From Gammaproteobacteria bacterium RIFCSPHIGHO2_12_FULL_63_22 (GTDB taxonomy: Bacteria; Pseudomonadota; Gammaproteobacteria; Xanthomonadales; Xanthomonadaceae), in assembly GCA_001801685.1 (NCBI GenBank), contig MGYJ01000017.1, positions 1 through 64,000 on the forward strand: a stretch of 64,000 nucleotides of DNA, given 5' to 3'. A model generated the notes under the pieces. That model worked only from the letters and a program-made list of their open reading frames with translations. It made no database searches and was not told the origin of the DNA. Positions 25,945-34,658 of this stretch are shown in pieces. The first letter of the stretch is position 1. The number at the start of each line of letters is the position of its first letter. The translations under genes and the position numbers were made by a program.

Positions 25945-26805
25945 CTAGATCACCGGCTCGTGCTTGCGCCGCACCTTGATGAAGACATCGCGCTCGCTAC
26001 GCCGATAGTCGAACAGTTCGCCGTTGCCGGGGAACTCGATCCGCTCGAAAGCCAGCGTCGATGCGATGCCGTAGGGAGAAGGATCCAGTTGCGCTGACTT
26101 GAAACGCAATATTCCCCTGCTCAACGCATCGATGTCGCCGGTAATCCGCAGGCGGGCGTACAGCCCGCCCGGCAGCAGGAAGGCCCGATCCGGATCGGGG
26201 CAGGGGTCATCTTCCAACGCCACGTAATGGCGGCAGGTGGAGCGATCCTGGTGGAACGGCGCATCGACGAAGATGCCGAGGGCCGCGCTTCGTCGCGCGC
26301 CGCTGCGCTGCTGAAGGCGACGGTGGGCCGCGCACAACGCATCCTCGTCCAGTGGGCAACGCTCGACGCTGAGCTTGCGCGCGGGCAGGCGGTGCAAGGA
26401 CAGGGCATACGGAAAGGCGATGTCGCTGACGAGCAGTTTCTTGCTCTGCCGGAACTCGGTCGCCGTCTGTTGGTAGCGCAGGCGGAAACTGCGCGCGAAG
26501 ACGGCCGCTGAACTGAATCCACTTTCGAAAGCGATTTGCAGAAGGGGCGCGTCCGGCAACACGACCATCAGGTGTGCTGCATGGTCCAGCCTGATCCGGG
26601 CCAGGTAAGCGGCCGGGGTCTCGCGCGTTTCAGCCTTGAAGATCCGGTGGAAATGAAAGGGCGACAGCCCGACACCGGCGGCCAGTTCCGCCAGCGACAG
26701 CGGCTCCCGGAATCGGGTCGCCATTACCAGGATCGTTTGCTCGATACGCAGATCCATCGACTCTCGCACCTCGCTGCTCTGGATTGAAGCACCGTCCTGG
26801 GCCAC
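25945..26805 (-). CDS. AraC-type regulator with GyrI-like C-terminal domain
   Basis: 286 residues. The AraC double HTH is at the N-terminus (residues ~30-120, e.g. ELAAGVGLSPFHFHRIFKAE and IAFESGFSSAAVFARSFRLR), unlike most AraC proteins. The C-terminal ~150 residues form a GyrI-like/SOUL-type ligand-binding domain, as in Rob, which bind lipophilic compounds. An alternative start is the Met 16 codons later. It is divergent from the His-rich/HupE cluster with 62 bases between the start codons, so it could regulate it, although no specific operator was seen. Confidence 0.88.
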   Translation of the reverse strand: MAQDGASIQSSEVRESMDLRIEQTILVMATRFREPLSLAELAAGVGLSPFHFHRIFKAETRETPAAYLARIRLDHAAHLMVVLPDAPLLQIAFESGFSSAAVFARSFRLRYQQTATEFRQSKKLLVSDIAFPYALSLHRLPARKLSVERCPLDEDALCAAHRRLQQRSGARRSAALGIFVDAPFHQDRSTCRHYVALEDDPCPDPDRAFLLPGGLYARLRITGDIDALSRGILRFKSAQLDPSPYGIASTLAFERIEFPGNGELFDYRRSERDVFIKVRRKHEPVI

Positions 26806-26867
26806 TCAATAGCACGGATTCACCAACTTTCCTTGAGTCATCCGCCCATCTCCGGCATCCTTCTGTC

Positions 26868-27242
26868 ATGTCCCTGTCCCATCTCAACCGCCGCTTTCAG
26901 CTCTGGTCTCGCAGCCTGGCCGGGCGGTTCATGGTGCTATTGCTGCTGGCAGCGCTCGTCCCCGGCATCCGCGTCGCGGTGGAGCATGCGCATGCAAACG
27001 GCAGCCACGAGCATGCACATTCGAGTCAGCCGGCTCCCGACCATGGCGACGCGCCCGACTTTGCCCAGGCGGGTGAAGTGCAACTCCACCAGCATGACCT
27101 GGGCACGGCTGCGTCCGATCTGCCACCGGCAAATTCACTGCAGGCGGTTTCAATGTCGCCCGATTGCCCCGTGAAGCGGCTGGTTGCTTCTCGCCCGCCG
27201 TCCTCGCCCCGATCACCACCGCATCGACCTCCCATCGCCTGA
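26868..27242 (+). CDS. His-rich exported or membrane-anchored small protein
   Basis: 124 residues from the ATG at 26868. One hydrophobic segment (FMVLLLLAALVPGIRVAV) is followed by a His/Ala/Asp-rich stretch with nine or more His (VEHAHANGSHEHAHSSQPAP and DHGD), then a QLHQHD motif and a Pro/Arg-rich tail. The composition suggests metal binding in the periplasm. It is the first gene of an apparent cluster with a HupE/UreJ permease and a membrane anchor protein. No family name is recognised. A weak upstream ribosome site makes the start uncertain. Confidence 0.6.
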   Translation: MSLSHLNRRFQLWSRSLAGRFMVLLLLAALVPGIRVAVEHAHANGSHEHAHSSQPAPDHGDAPDFAQAGEVQLHQHDLGTAASDLPPANSLQAVSMSPDCPVKRLVASRPPSSPRSPPHRPPIA

Positions 27243-27301
27243 CAACCCCTGGCTGCCATGGACAGCCCGTCGCTTGTTGTCTTTCGACCCGGAGGTTTTT
27301 C

Positions 27302-28033
27302 TTGAGCGAATCCCAGTATCTTGCTGGCCTTGGCGTTTGCCTGGGTCTTTGGCGCCGCTGGCGCCTGTTGATTGCCATCCCGCTGCTGATGCTGGTGGCA
27401 GGAATCGCCGCCGCCCATGGCGTGGATGGCAAGGACAAGGCCTTCCTGCTGCAAAGCTCCGGGCCGCAGCCACTGGTGTTTGCCTACCTCGGCGCCAAGC
27501 ACATGGTCACCGGCTACGACCACCTTCTGTTTTTGTTCGGCGTGATCTTCTTCCTGTACCGCATGCGTGAAGTGGCGGGCTACGTGACCTTGTTCGCGCT
27601 TGGCCATAGCGTCACGCTGCTTTACGGCGTGCTGGGCGGCGTCCACGTCAACGCCTACCTCGTCGATGCCATCATCGGTTTCTCGGTGGTGTACAAGGCG
27701 CTGGATAATCTTGGCGCCTTCAAGACCTGGTTCGGAGTACAGCCGAATACGAAGGCAGCGGTTCTCATCTTCGGCTTCTTCCATGGCTTTGGCCTGGCGA
27801 CCAAGTTGCAGGAGTTCGAACTGTCGGCCAACGGGCTGGTCACCAATATCCTGGCCTTCAACGTGGGCGTGGAACTCGGCCAGTTCCTGGCGCTGGGCGC
27901 CATCCTGATCGTGATGGGTTTCTGGCGCCGGACCCCTGCATTCACGCGGCAGGCATTTTCTGCAAACGTCGTACTGATGACCGCTGGTTTCGTGCTGATC
28001 GGTTATCAGCTCGCCGGCTATTCCATTTCCTGA
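27302..28033 (+). CDS. HupE/UreJ-family membrane protein, putative nickel or cobalt permease
   Basis: 243 residues starting at a TTG (27302) that follows a perfect GGAGG six bases before it. No ATG in the frame sits at a sensible place, so the TTG start is well supported. About six or seven hydrophobic segments. The family features are the GYDHLLFLFGVIFFL segment with an essential His, ALGHSVTLLYG and FFHGFGLATKLQE. HupE/UreJ proteins import Ni2+ or Co2+ for hydrogenase, urease or B12. No such enzymes are visible here. Neighbours are a His-rich protein upstream and an anchor protein downstream. Confidence 0.85.
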   Translation: MSESQYLAGLGVCLGLWRRWRLLIAIPLLMLVAGIAAAHGVDGKDKAFLLQSSGPQPLVFAYLGAKHMVTGYDHLLFLFGVIFFLYRMREVAGYVTLFALGHSVTLLYGVLGGVHVNAYLVDAIIGFSVVYKALDNLGAFKTWFGVQPNTKAAVLIFGFFHGFGLATKLQEFELSANGLVTNILAFNVGVELGQFLALGAILIVMGFWRRTPAFTRQAFSANVVLMTAGFVLIGYQLAGYSIS

Positions 28034-28042
28034 AGGAAGATC

Positions 28043-28714
28043 ATGTCCACTATTCCATCCGTGGTACCGACCCGGCGAAGCTTGATCAAGGCGACTTTGC
28101 TGTCGCTGGTGGTCGCAGTAGTCATCCTTGTCATCGCCGTGCTGCCCGCCGAGTACGGCATCGATCCCACGGGCGTCGGCTCGCACCTGGGGCTTGATGC
28201 CTTGGCCAGCACGGAATTGAAGGCTACAACCGAAAGTCCGACTGACGTGGCCACCGTCGCAGTCGCGGCACCCTCGGACGCGGCGCTTGCGCCCATGCCG
28301 ACTGCGGCGGAGCCGGAACTCGACGCGGTCGGTCAGCCGGCCAAACCCGTTGATGCCAGCCACGTAAGCAAGCGCAACGACGCTTTTCGTTCGGACGAGT
28401 TGACCCTTACCCTGGCGCCTGGCAAGGGTGGCGAGATCAAGGCCGAGATGCAGTCCGGCGCCGGCTTCGTTTTCCAGTGGACTGCGAGCGCCCCGGTTGC
28501 GGTGGACATGCATGGCGAGCGCAAGGATGCGAAGGAGGGCGAGTACACCAGCTACTGGATCGAGCCTTCCCTCGACCACGGCTCCGGCTCATTCACCGCG
28601 CCATTCGAAGGCAGCCACGGCTGGTATTGGCTGAACCGGAGCGAGTCGCCCATCACTGTGAAAGTGCAGGTCACGGGCTTCCAGAAAAAGTTGTTTCGTC
28701 CCGGTCAGGAATAA
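28043..28714 (+). CDS. Membrane anchor protein associated with HupE
   Basis: 223 residues with one N-terminal hydrophobic segment (LIKATLLSLVVAVVILVIAV), a ~70-residue Ala/Pro/Thr-rich linker and a C-terminal beta-sandwich of about 110 residues (DELTLTLAPGKGGEIKAEMQ and FEGSHGWYWLNRS). I remember such 'transmembrane anchor' proteins next to HupE/UreJ genes. The mature domain should lie in the periplasm. The gene starts nine bases after the permease stop, so the two form one operon. Possible role: holding or gating the permease; not shown. Confidence 0.78.
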   Translation: MSTIPSVVPTRRSLIKATLLSLVVAVVILVIAVLPAEYGIDPTGVGSHLGLDALASTELKATTESPTDVATVAVAAPSDAALAPMPTAAEPELDAVGQPAKPVDASHVSKRNDAFRSDELTLTLAPGKGGEIKAEMQSGAGFVFQWTASAPVAVDMHGERKDAKEGEYTSYWIEPSLDHGSGSFTAPFEGSHGWYWLNRSESPITVKVQVTGFQKKLFRPGQE

Positions 28715-28765
28715 TCGCCTGCGGTCGCGCCAGCGCGGCTCGATGACAAGCAATGAAACCCTTGC

Positions 28766-29245
28766 CTAGCCGCGTCGGGCGGCCTCGATTGCCGCGATGT
28801 CGATCTTTCGCATTCCCATCATCGCCTCGAACGCGCGCTTGGCGGCCGCCGGATCGGGATCGGTGATCGCGTCGATCAGCACGCGTGGCGTGATCTGCCA
28901 CGACAGGCCCCACTTGTCCTTGCACCAGCCGCAAGCGCTCTCGCTGCCGCCGTTGCCGACGATGGCGTTCCACAATCGGTCTGTTTCGGCCTGGTCGTCA
29001 GTGGCCACCTGGAAAGAGAAGGCTTCGTCGTGCTTGAACGTGGGCCCGCCATTCAAGCCCAGGCAGGGAATGCCCATCACATTGAACTCCACCGTGATCA
29101 CATCACCCTGCTTGCCGGAGGGATAGTCCCCGGGCGCGCGATGCACGGCGTTCACTGCGCTGTCGGGAAAGGTTTCAGCGTAGAAGGTCGCCGCGTCCAA
29201 TGCGGTGCCGTCGTACCACAGGCAAATCGTGTTCTTGCTGACCAT
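28766..29245 (-). CDS. VOC-family PhnB-like protein
   Basis: 159 residues from the ATG at 29245, which follows GGGAGG seven bases away. This is the 'PhnB-like' VOC group often misnamed 3-demethylubiquinone methyltransferase: CLWYDGTALDAATFYAETFP, a central WNAIVGNGG with the CGWCKDKWGLSWQI motif, and a C-terminal MMGMRKIDIAAIEAA helix. No SAM-binding motif is present. The ligand is unknown. Divergent from the GST gene across a 223-base gap. Confidence 0.88.
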   Translation of the reverse strand: MVSKNTICLWYDGTALDAATFYAETFPDSAVNAVHRAPGDYPSGKQGDVITVEFNVMGIPCLGLNGGPTFKHDEAFSFQVATDDQAETDRLWNAIVGNGGSESACGWCKDKWGLSWQITPRVLIDAITDPDPAAAKRAFEAMMGMRKIDIAAIEAARRG

Positions 29246-29376
29246 GTCGTTCCTCCCAATGGCTTTCAAGCGCGTTATGCCATTGGAACGCTGAATCGTG
29301 ACTTATTCAATCTCTACCGCTTCCCGGATTCCATGAGGGAAAGCATAGCCGAGGTCGCGGGACTTGGCTTTCTCGG

Positions 29377-29402
29377 GCTGCTGACATAACGCTGTCAGCA
29401 GC
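29377..29402. promoter_or_regulatory. Perfect 10-base inverted repeat upstream of GST gene
   Basis: GCTGCTGACA-N6-TGTCAGCAGC, with exact arms and a six-base loop, lies 67 bases before the GST start codon in an otherwise plain 223-base gap. It has no following T-run, so an operator is more likely than a terminator. The WYL-type regulator encoded after the GST gene is a possible ligand, by position only. Confidence 0.5.
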
Positions 29403-29468
29403 AGGGGTCTAAGTTGGGAAAACCCTGGCGCACATGGCGTTGGGACACCTGACACCCGGAGCGATTTC

Positions 29469-30086
29469 ATGCCGACCCTGTACCACCACCCCTACTCGCA
29501 ACATGCCCGGCGAGTGGTCTCGCTGCTGGAAGCGGCGAGCTTGCCGTACGAGCTGCACCGCGTCGCGTTGGAAAAGGGAGAGCATCGCTCGCCCGAGTTC
29601 CTGGCGCTCAATCCCAATCACCAGATCCCGGTGTTCATCGATGGCGAACTGGTCCTGTTCGAATCGCATGCGATCTGTCGGTACCTCTGCGCCAAGCACG
29701 GGCTGACGCAGTGGTATCCGAGCGATCTTTCCACGCGCGCAAAGATTGACCAGTGGCTCGACTGGAACCAGTGCCGCCTGTTTCCGACGGTGCGCGACAT
29801 TGTCTTGAACAAGGTGTTCCTGGGGCCGGACGGCGATGTGGCGGCGATTGCCCGCGGAGAAGCGGCCCTGCCGGAACTGATGGCAATCCTCGATGCCGGC
29901 CTGGCCGATCGGGATTTCCTCGCAGGGTCCACCGCCACCCTGGCAGACCTGTCGGTCGCGTCCAACATCTTCCAGTTGGGCCTGGCCGAAATCGCGCCCG
30001 ACTCGCCGCATATCGCGCGCTGGTATCAACGCGTGGGGCAAATCGAAGGGTTTCGAAAATCCCTTCCGCCGACGACAATGGCCTGA
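29469..30086 (+). CDS. Glutathione S-transferase
   Basis: 205 residues. The thioredoxin-like N-terminal half has TLYHHPYSQHARRVVSLLEA with Tyr/Ser in the catalytic place, the glutathione-binding NPNHQIPVFIDGELVLFES (cis-Pro and the ES pair) and a helical C-terminal half (ADRDFLAGSTATLADLSVAS). Class resembles the theta/beta-like bacterial GSTs. It conjugates or isomerises small electrophiles with glutathione in the cytoplasm. The WYL-type regulator gene follows 36 bases later in the same direction. Confidence 0.9.
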   Translation: MPTLYHHPYSQHARRVVSLLEAASLPYELHRVALEKGEHRSPEFLALNPNHQIPVFIDGELVLFESHAICRYLCAKHGLTQWYPSDLSTRAKIDQWLDWNQCRLFPTVRDIVLNKVFLGPDGDVAAIARGEAALPELMAILDAGLADRDFLAGSTATLADLSVASNIFQLGLAEIAPDSPHIARWYQRVGQIEGFRKSLPPTTMA

Positions 30087-30122
30087 TCCCCGGGCGCGGG
30101 TAGCCTGGGCAAGCGAGGAAAC

Positions 30123-30851
30123 ATGCGCCGCGCCGACCGGTTGTTCCAGATCATCCAGACCTTGCGCGGCGCTCGATCGCCGGTCGCGGCGCGAGCATTG
30201 GCCGAGGAGTTCGAGACCTCGGTCCGCACGATCTATCGGGATGTGGATGAGCTGCGCGCGCGGTATGTGCCGATTCGAGGCGAAGCCGGCGTGGGATACG
30301 TGCTCGAGCCCGGCTATGACCTGCCGCCACTCATGCTGTTGCCTGACGAAATCGAGGCGGCGCTGCTCGGTGCGCTATGGGTGGCTGCGCGTGGCGATCC
30401 GGCGCTGGCGCGCGGCGCACGCGACCTCCTGGCCAAGATCGAGGCGGTCGTACCCGAACATCTGCGCCCGATTCTTCTCGACTCGACGCTGATGGCGCCC
30501 TGCCTGGTTCCCGCCGTGGCGGACAGCTTGCCCATGGCGCAGGTCCGGCAATGGATTCGCGAGCAGCGAAAGCTGCGAATCGACTACCTCGACGAGCAGC
30601 AACGGCACAGCCAGCGCACGATCTGGCCGATTGCCGTGGCGTATTTCGAGACGGTGCGCCTGGTCGTAGCCTGGTGCGAAACCCGCCAGGCGTTTCGTCA
30701 TTTCCGGACTGATCGGATCCACTCGATCGAATTCATCGAGGAAATGTTTCCCACGCCCGTGGCGGAGCTGCGGCAGGCGTGGCGCCTGCGGGAGCAGAAT
30801 CGCGATCGCCCCCAGCCGGAAATGAGATTGGCCAGGACTCTCGACGCCTAA
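30123..30851 (+). CDS. YafY-type HTH/WYL transcriptional regulator
   Basis: 242 residues. N-terminal winged helix (RADRLFQIIQTLRGARSPVA, then EEFETSVRTIYRDVDEL) followed by a WYL ligand-sensing domain (RKLRIDYLDEQQRHSQRTIW, then VVAWCETRQAFRHFRTDRI). WYL domains sense nucleotides or other ligands; this YafY-like group is poorly characterised. Lies 36 bases after the GST gene, so the pair is probably co-transcribed. The stop overlaps the convergent DUF302 gene by four bases. Confidence 0.88.
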   Translation: MRRADRLFQIIQTLRGARSPVAARALAEEFETSVRTIYRDVDELRARYVPIRGEAGVGYVLEPGYDLPPLMLLPDEIEAALLGALWVAARGDPALARGARDLLAKIEAVVPEHLRPILLDSTLMAPCLVPAVADSLPMAQVRQWIREQRKLRIDYLDEQQRHSQRTIWPIAVAYFETVRLVVAWCETRQAFRHFRTDRIHSIEFIEEMFPTPVAELRQAWRLREQNRDRPQPEMRLARTLDA

Positions 30852-31231
30852 ACCGATGCCTCGATGATCTTTTCCATCGTCTCTTCCACCTGTCGGGCAG
30901 CGGGTTCGATGCGTGGGTCGTCGGAGACGAGCTTCAGCACAGCGGTCGGCGGAATCATGCCGACGATGGTCTTCCCGCCGTCTTCGTAGATCGAAATCCT
31001 GCAGGGCAGCGCCATGTTCAGCGCCATGTTCACCGACAGGACTGCGCTGGCCTGCGCGGGATTGCAGATTTCCATCACGCGGCATTCGTTCGCCAGCGTG
31101 AAGCCCTTGCCCTCGAGGGTCTTTTTGAAGTCGTAGTGGTGCAGCACGCCGAAGCCGTGCGCCTTGGATGCTGCTTCGATATCGGCGAATACCTGGTCGA
31201 CCGACTTGCTTGTCTCTTTGCGATACAGCAT
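30848..31231 (-). CDS. DUF302 family protein
   Basis: 127 residues from the ATG at 31231 (MLYRKETSKSVDQVF), which follows AAGGAAA. The conserved DUF302 pattern is seen: HHYDFKKTLEGKGF, then EICNPAQASAVL and PCRISIYEDGGKTIVG. The fold is small alpha/beta and the function unknown; many members are thought to bind a small ligand or metal. It faces away from the efflux cluster: the two are divergent and share a 230-base gap. Confidence 0.88.
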   Translation of the reverse strand: MLYRKETSKSVDQVFADIEAASKAHGFGVLHHYDFKKTLEGKGFTLANECRVMEICNPAQASAVLSVNMALNMALPCRISIYEDGGKTIVGMIPPTAVLKLVSDDPRIEPAARQVEETMEKIIEASV

Positions 31232-31311
31232 GGGTTTTCCTTGATGTTTCCGGGAGAGTCTGTCGCTGGCCACAGCATACGACGCAGTTACTGTCCCTGT
31301 GCTGAGCCGCC

Positions 31312-31334
31312 TGTTCGATATCGGACACCGGTGT
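31312..31334. promoter_or_regulatory. Dyads upstream of the sigma-54 promoter (candidate enhancer sites)
   Basis: A 16-base near-palindrome TGTTCGAT-ATCGGACA (31312-31327, one mismatch) overlaps the start of an exact ACACC-GGTGT palindrome (31325-31334). Both lie about 125-150 bases before the predicted start of transcription. That is the usual place for binding of a sigma-54 activator, and a matching regulator is encoded in the same operon. Confidence 0.55.
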
Positions 31335-31434
31335 TCAGCGCCGACCAGTAAGCACCGTCGACGGAGCTCGCATCAAATGCCGACGTCTTGCGCAAGTAAC
31401 TGATTGGCGTAAGGAAAGACTCTCGCGCCAGACA

Positions 31435-31450
31435 TGGCACGGCTCTTGCT
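31435..31450 (+). promoter_or_regulatory. Sigma-54 (-24/-12) promoter of the efflux operon
   Basis: TGGCACG-GCTC-TTGCT matches the sigma-54 consensus at every fixed position, with GG and GC ten bases apart. Transcription should start at about 31461, next to the ATG at 31462. The regulator it needs is encoded at 35889, in the same gene run. Confidence 0.85.
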
Positions 31451-31461
31451 GAAGTAGCGGC

Positions 31462-32733
31462 ATGACTTCAACAAATTCCAGCGCCATGGACCAACCGATC
31501 AGCGTACGCACCATCACCCGTCGCCAGCGGCTGCGCATCGCCCTGGTGGTCGGCGCGATTGTCGTACTCGCCACCTCGGCCTGGGCGGTCAACCGCATCG
31601 TGAGCCCGAGCGTGGCCCGCGACGACATCCGCATCGCCGAGGTCCATCGCGGCACCATCGCCAACACCATCAACGCCTCGGGCGTGGTGGTGCCGGTGCA
31701 CGAGGAACAGGTGCCCAGCCCCATCCAGACGCGGCTGGCCCGCGTGCACGTGAAGGCGGGGCAGGAGGTGGCTGCCGGCGCCCTGTTGCTCGAACTCGAC
31801 GACCGCACCATCCGCCTGGCCATCGACAACCTGGACGAGCAAGTCGCCCAGCAAGAGATTCGCGTGCAGTCCCTGACGCTGGAAATGCGCCAGAAGCAGA
31901 AGCAGCTGGCCAGCCAGATCGAGCTGTTGCGACTGGACCTCGCCAGTGCCGAAGTGCGCCTGGGCCGCTTCCAGCGCCTGGAAAAAATCGGCGCCTCATC
32001 CGCTTCGGATTTGAATGCCGCCGAACTCGTGGTGGAGCGCACCAAGATCGAGTTGCGCCAGCACCGCGAATCGGTCGCCGACACCCGCCTGGCCACCGAG
32101 ACCAGCATCCGCGGCGCGCAACTGCAGAAAGCCATCCTGCAAAAGGAACTCGAGCAGCAGAAGATCCTGTTGGCGCAAACCCAGGTACGCGCACCCTTTG
32201 CCGGCATGCTCAGCTGGGTGCTCACCGACACCGGCGCCAGCGTGCAGGCCGGGCAGATGGTCGCGAAGGTATCCGAGCTGCACAATTACCGGGTCGAGGC
32301 CACGGCCTCGGACTTCTATGCGCGCTACCTGGAACCGGGCCAGCGCGTGCGCATCGGCTACAGCGGCCAGGTGCTGCCGGGCCGCGTGCAAACCGTGCTG
32401 CCGGAAATCAAGGACGGCACCGTCACCTTGCTGGTAGTCCTCGACCAGCCGAACCATCCCTTGCTGCGCAACCGCCTGCGGGTGGACGCCAACATCATCA
32501 CCGACCAGAAAGCCGATGCGCTGATTGCCGACAGCGGGCCGGCCTTCAACGGCCGCGGCCGCCAGGACGTCTACGTGCTGGATGGCAACGTGGCGCGCAA
32601 ACGCCAGCTGGACGTCGGCTTGGGCGACGGCAACGCGGTTGAAATCATTTCCGGCGCAAAAGCCGGCGAGCGGCTGATCGTTTCCGATACCAGCCGCTTC
32701 AAGCACCTCGACAGCATTCGCATCTCAAACTAA
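31462..32733 (+). CDS. Periplasmic adaptor (HlyD/MacA-type) of an ABC efflux system
   Basis: 423 residues. One N-terminal membrane anchor (LRIALVVGAIVVLATSAWAV), a lipoyl-like half (VHVKAGQEVAAGALLLELDD), a long coiled-coil hairpin (~residues 125-230, QKQKQLASQIELLRLDLASA), the second half-motif (VRAPFAGMLSWVLTDTGASV) and beta-barrel domains. It links the inner-membrane transporter to an outer-membrane duct. ATG 31462 sits almost at the predicted sigma-54 start site; ATG 31486 is the alternative. First gene of the operon. Confidence 0.92.
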   Translation: MTSTNSSAMDQPISVRTITRRQRLRIALVVGAIVVLATSAWAVNRIVSPSVARDDIRIAEVHRGTIANTINASGVVVPVHEEQVPSPIQTRLARVHVKAGQEVAAGALLLELDDRTIRLAIDNLDEQVAQQEIRVQSLTLEMRQKQKQLASQIELLRLDLASAEVRLGRFQRLEKIGASSASDLNAAELVVERTKIELRQHRESVADTRLATETSIRGAQLQKAILQKELEQQKILLAQTQVRAPFAGMLSWVLTDTGASVQAGQMVAKVSELHNYRVEATASDFYARYLEPGQRVRIGYSGQVLPGRVQTVLPEIKDGTVTLLVVLDQPNHPLLRNRLRVDANIITDQKADALIADSGPAFNGRGRQDVYVLDGNVARKRQLDVGLGDGNAVEIISGAKAGERLIVSDTSRFKHLDSIRISN

Positions 32734-32744
32734 AGGCGATACCG

Positions 32745-33407
<663 letters not shown>

Positions 33408-33416
33408 GGAAAACCC

Positions 33417-34658
33417 ATGATCAGGAATTACCTGCTGACCGCCTGGAAGGTCTATACCCGGCGCAAATTGTTCACCGCCATCAACCTGCTGTGCATCACC
33501 CTGACGCTGATGGTGCTGCTGGTGGTGACCGCACTGCTGCAGAACGAGCTGTATCCCACCGGCGTCGAGGGCAAGAGCGACCGGTACCTGCAAGTGGGCA
33601 CCGTAGTGTCGATCGGCAAGGGCGGCAATGCCACGCGCCACAGCCCTCTCGGCTACAAGCTGATCGAAAAATACCTCAAGCCGATGAAGACGGCGCAACT
33701 GGTGGCTGCGGTCACCGGCCCCAGGACGGTGTCCGTGTACCAAGGGGATCGCATCAACGAAGTGCAGATGCGGCGCGCCGACGCCAACTACTGGAAGGTG
33801 CTCGACTTCGTGTTGGTGGATGGTCGCCTGCCCACGGTGGAGGACGATACGCGTGGCCGCTTCGTCGCCGTCATCAACCAGAGCACGGCGCGCAAGTTGT
33901 TTCCCGGCATCCAGGCGGTCGGCCAGCCGATGAATATCGGCGGCCAATCGTTCCAGGTGATTGGCGTGGTCGAGGACACGATGCACCTCAACTCGTATTC
34001 GGATATCTGGACGCCGATCAGCACCGATCCGTCCACGGAATTCCGCAACCAGATGTGGGGTGACTTCAGCGCCTTGTTGTTGGCGCGCGATGCCAGCGAC
34101 CTGCCGGCGATGAAGGCTGAAGTCGCGGAGATCGCCAAGCGCGTGCAGTTCGACGACCCGAAGGAATGGACCACGGCGATCATGTGGGGCGATACGAAGC
34201 TCGATTTCTTCGCGCGCGGATTGCTGAACAACGAGCAGAATGCTGATTCGGGTGCGGCGATGTTCCTGACCATTGTTGCGGTGCTTATGTTGTTTTTCAT
34301 GTTGTTGCCGGCCTTGAACCTGGTCAATCTCAATATGGGTCGCATCATGGAGCGCAGCTCCGAAATTGGAGTGCGGAAGGCGTTCGGGGCATCCAGTTCG
34401 CAATTGGTCGTCCAGTTCGTGATCGAGAACATCCTGCTCTGCCTGTTCGGCGGGCTGCTCGCACTGCTGGCTGCCAAGGGTGTGCTGCTGTGGCTGGAAG
34501 GCTCCGGCCTGATCCCCTACCTGGACGTGGACATCAACCTGGCCGTGTTCTTCATCGGCCTGGTTCTCGCCACCGTGTTCGGCCTGCTGTCGGGCGTGAT
34601 CCCGGCCTGGAAGATGTCCCGTCTCAACCCCGTGCAAGCCCTGAAGGGAGCCGCCTGA
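33417..34658 (+). CDS. FtsX/MacB-type ABC permease, first of two
   Basis: 413 residues: one N-terminal hydrophobic segment, a ~230-residue periplasmic (MacB_PCD) domain and three C-terminal segments with the FtsX phrase ERSSEIGVRKAFGASSSQLV and VIPAWKMSRLNPVQALKG. It forms the membrane part of a mechanotransmission-type efflux pump. The stop codon shares one base (TGATG) with the start of the second permease, so synthesis of the two is coupled and they probably pair as a heterodimer. Confidence 0.93.
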   Translation: MIRNYLLTAWKVYTRRKLFTAINLLCITLTLMVLLVVTALLQNELYPTGVEGKSDRYLQVGTVVSIGKGGNATRHSPLGYKLIEKYLKPMKTAQLVAAVTGPRTVSVYQGDRINEVQMRRADANYWKVLDFVLVDGRLPTVEDDTRGRFVAVINQSTARKLFPGIQAVGQPMNIGGQSFQVIGVVEDTMHLNSYSDIWTPISTDPSTEFRNQMWGDFSALLLARDASDLPAMKAEVAEIAKRVQFDDPKEWTTAIMWGDTKLDFFARGLLNNEQNADSGAAMFLTIVAVLMLFFMLLPALNLVNLNMGRIMERSSEIGVRKAFGASSSQLVVQFVIENILLCLFGGLLALLAAKGVLLWLEGSGLIPYLDVDINLAVFFIGLVLATVFGLLSGVIPAWKMSRLNPVQALKGAA

